Positions 60,687 through 64,000 of a stretch of 64,000 nucleotides of DNA are shown here, piece after piece (position 1 is the stretch's first letter; every line of letters starts with the position of its first letter). The notes under the pieces are model-generated. The model worked only from the letters and a program-made list of their open reading frames with translations. It was not told the origin of the DNA and ran no database searches. Both the position numbers and the translations under genes were made by a program. The stretch is taken from positions 12,856,289 to 12,920,288 of the forward strand of contig NC_037640.1 in the NCBI RefSeq assembly GCF_003254395.2, written 5' to 3'. Origin of the DNA: Apis mellifera (lineage: Eukaryota > Arthropoda > Insecta > Hymenoptera > Apidae).

Positions 60687-63544
60687 TAACGTCGAGAGAT
60701 CTGGAAAAAGACTTGCAGATACTGTCAAAGTTAGTAGGAAAAAGATAATACGACTTTGTCGAGCAATTTTCAAGTTGGCTTCCATTTTAAAGAGGTTATA
60801 TAAGATAAATTGGATATATAGGTAGGAGGACGGTGAGCGAACAATGCGGTTCGTATTTCCGAAAGGTTGGCCGAAAGGGAAATTACACGCGAGTTCCCGC
60901 ATAATTTCGTGTAACGAGCGGAAAGTGTATAGCCTTTGATGTGAAATGGCGGGACAAGAGAGGCGCGGGGCAAGAGAGGCGAGGTGAGGCGAGGCGAGCC
61001 AGACCGCAAAAGAATCGAGACGGAGAGAGAAGAAAAAAGAAAAAGAAGAGAAGAGAGGCGCGCTAAGACTTAACCCTTACGTTAAGTTTACGAGAGGGCA
61101 GGGTGGTGGTGCAAGCGCACGGAAATAACTGCGAGGTCGAGGGAAAAAGACGCGCGCCACCGACCGAGAGCTAAGCCCGCGTAAGCCGGCTGCTGAAATT
61201 ACGAGAGGGATAATGCCCAGGGATCTCCTTTCCCTCGAGAGAGATAGTCGCGACTGGAACGTCGCGCCACGTGCCGCTTACTTTTCCCCCACCCGGCCTC
61301 CATTCTCTCGTCTCCATCCTCCTCTAATCTCTTTGCCTCTCGCTCCTTCTTTTTTCCACCGTTGCCGCTACGCCACGAAAGCGTTCGAAATTCTTTCGCC
61401 GCGTTTGACGTAATAATAACGTAAAGAGCGGAGAAACGATTCGTGTCGATGGACGAGGAAAGTGGCTCGTATTTTTCTTCCCTTCTTTTTTCTCTTTTTC
61501 TTCCAAAGATAAGGCGAGAACGACACGATTGTTGTTTGAATTCAAACGTTTCTCCGTCGAAGACGCGGAAGGGGGAAATTCTATTAGGCAAAATTTCCAG
61601 ACCGGCAAACACCGGCCATGCAAATTGGGTCGGGGCGGCCTCGCTTAATGAAACGGTTTGTGCGGTTAATCGCGTCAATGAGTGGGAATCCCGTGACGTT
61701 AGCAGCCAATTGTTATGGTTATAGCGTATATATATACGCCTCCACTACGAGATTGCCTGTTTATGCAAATGGTGAAGGGACAAGAATAATCTTCGGATAA
61801 TTGCGAGACGGGATACACGGATATCGATTTTTCGCGCTTGGATACATTTAAACGTATTAAATCGATTTTCCACGAATAAACGGAGACAGAAAGAGAGAGA
61901 AATTAGGGATGATCGTAATCTCATGCGAAATCATCCCGGCATAAATCAACCTTGCCCGCTGTCTCTCCCCCCTTTCCTTCTCCTCCTCACTTTCTCGCCC
62001 CTGAGAAACCTGGCCTAAACTCGCGCCATCGACGAAACGTCATCCCCAGATGCCACATTCCCTTGTACCGATTCCGCCCCTAATTTCCAACGTCAAATCC
62101 TATCAACGCTTCCCCATCGTCCCTTCCGTTTGGATGGGGATTCCAAAATCCGTGCCTCCTTATTTTTCTTCGCGACCAGATGGAAGAAAATTGCGAATTA
62201 ATAGGCTGGTTATAATTGTAAAAAAATAAAATTGTGTAATCTGTAATTTTTAGATTGTTTAAAATATTTCGATTCGATGGAACGATATTTTTATGATTCA
62301 ATTCCGCTGCTAATTGCCAGCCAAAAGTTATACTCCGTCGCGACATTGAGGGACACGCGAATAATATCTCTTCCCTTTTTTATTCTCTGTCTTTCTCTCT
62401 CTCTCTCGTTGGCCTTCGTCGATCGATCAACACGGACGCTCGCCGTCCAACTCGCCATAAACGGAACGCCACGGTCATAAATTTCGTCTCTGACCGCAAA
62501 GCTTCGACTCCGCGCTCGAATTCAATTTTCTTCTCCGTCCGCGGACAAACTACGCTTCCTTCGCTCCCTCTTTCTCTCTTTTTTTTCTTCCTTTACGTAT
62601 AAGAAAATTAATTCTCCAACTTTTGTGAAATTTTGTATACGTTGTAAAATATTAGACGGAGTTAAAAAAATTAAGAAAAGTTAAAATTTCGTTAACTTCG
62701 AGTTATAATTATTTTATTACGAATAATAAACGTTTATAACTGGAATAGTTAATCGTTTATTCCACGCTTCGATAAATTGTATCGAAGAAAGAAAGTTCTC
62801 TCTTAAACGATTATCTCCCCCCCCCATCTTCTCTTCTTCTGGAGGGGAGAGAAGGATCTCTCGATGCTTTTCGATTGGAAGGAAAAAACACGGTTGATTA
62901 AATTATTGTCGCCGTAACGCGAACGTTTTATGCAAACGTCGAAACACATTGTTAAACGCGAATTAAACGGGGAAGAAACTATTGTTATCTGGGCGCCGCG
63001 ACAAAGAGGCGGATCTCGCTGTGTACCTTTGTCCTTTCACGAGCAATTTCCTTTTGGTCTTCTTTCGTGGACAACTGGACAAAGAAAGAAAGAAAGAAAA
63101 AGATTTGCGTGAAAGAAGGCGCGAATAGGATAAGAGGAAGTATCGATTATTAACAAAGGAAACAAGTTCGAACGAAATGATTGGTCGAAGAATGGAATTT
63201 TATTCCGACGATTATCTCTGATCACCTTTCCGAAAGGAATCGAAGAAATCCGAGGATACACGTATTTCAATTTTTCTCGAGTTTGTTTTGTTTCTTGTCA
63301 CTCCATTAGAACTCGTCGATTTACGAATAATTCAAATTATCGTCGCGATGAAATGGTGTAACGTTCATCCGCGCCGACTGAAATTATTACTTTATTGATT
63401 TTCGCGTCATGTATCGAGCATAGAACAACCGATTACCGTAGATTTAATTACAACAAATCGTTACGAATTTATCGAGTAAGTAACGAAAAGTTCGGAAGAT
63501 AAATTGCAAAAAAAAAAGAAGAAAAAAAATTCTTCCCTCTCAAC

Positions 63545-63587
<43 letters not shown>

Positions 63588-64000
63588 GGGCATAAACGAG
63601 CTCGTCGATAAAAGTTTATCGAATATTCTTTCGGTCAAGGTATCAATTTCGCGGAATTGTTTATGCAGTACTCGATCGAAAATTCCTTTCAACGAGACGC
63701 TTCCCGATCAAATTTTATGGAATGGTCAGCGGGGAATAGTGGGCCGGAAAAATACACAGGCGGTCGGACACTGCTAAAGATGGTATAGTTTGCGACGAAA
63801 CTGGGCAGAGGTCTCTTCGTGCGCGCTTCTTTCCACCTCTCCACCTACTCGGTGTAGAGTGTTGAGAAAATATGAAAAACTTGCGTATCGAATTTTAAAC
63901 TTTTCGAGCGAATGGAATCGAGAATCCTTGACGAAAAAGAGAGTTTTTTTCTTATTAGATACGAAAGTATCGACGTATACACAGCCTCGTTGAAAATAGT
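60687..64000. other. Gene-free stretch, right end
   Basis: No gene recognised. A purine-rich GAGGCG-repeating run lies at about 60956-61005. A GC-rich patch at 61080-61700 carries overlapping frames on both strands with low complexity. Simple repeats include (CT)n at 62395-62409 and (TA)n at about 63549-63585. A promoter or 5' exon in the GC-rich patch cannot be excluded. Confidence 0.45.

Noticed and set aside
61199..61678. 159-codon minus-strand frame in a GC-rich patch
   Set aside because: Glu/Lys/Arg-rich simple composition, overlaps other frames of equal quality, and no domain known to me.

Overview
The window looks like nuclear DNA of a hymenopteran insect, most likely a bee (Apis or a relative). 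This is inferred from base composition: AT-rich DNA that is nevertheless dense in CpG words (TCGA, CGAA, TTCG), very many microsatellites, sharply GC-richer islands, and the only recognisable transposon remains being decayed Tc1/mariner elements. There are no bacterial operons, no tRNA or rRNA genes that I can recognise, and most of the 64 kb is non-coding.

Only two protein-coding genes are well supported. On the minus strand at 9064-9942 is an intact, intronless 292-residue protein with the capsid (CA) region of Ty3/gypsy-type Gag, resembling the Arc/dArc domesticated capsid family. It has a TATA-like box, an initiator-like site and a poly(A) signal at sensible distances, and no protease, reverse transcriptase or LTR beside it. 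On the plus strand at 32968-33857 is a two-exon gene for a small linker-histone-like (H15 winged-helix) protein with arginine-rich tails. A four-tract G-quadruplex motif lies about 100 bp before its start codon. A 36-codon reading frame behind a good TATA box at 30694-30874 is a weak third candidate.

The rest is repeat-dominated. An AT-rich satellite-like array fills about 11.93-14.81 kb (about 19 units, becoming a roughly 292 bp higher-order dimer near its right end). A second array fills about 34.66-38.87 kb (127 bp units passing into diverged 100-185 bp units). Smaller tandem arrays lie at 6.27-6.89, 19.59-20.20, 23.40-23.62, 24.49-25.05, 27.87-28.51, 49.69-50.49, 56.89-57.12 and 58.81-59.19 kb. 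A 58-59 bp sequence sits repeatedly between long (TG)n tracts at three loci (20.3-21.3, 24.0-24.3 and 47.3-47.9 kb), eleven copies in all.

Transposon relics, all minus strand: Tc1-like at 18.47-18.97 kb, two related mariner 5' halves at 46.46-46.76 and 56.48-56.87 kb, and an internally deleted mariner with recognisable terminal inverted repeats at 59.96-60.69 kb. A roughly 130 bp dispersed repeat containing a CTCF-like TGGCGCCATCT core occurs twice in opposite orientation (5.22 and 53.27 kb).

The two genes show no sign of working together. Short exons or 5' UTR exons of large genes could easily be hidden in the gene-free stretches and cannot be called by eye.
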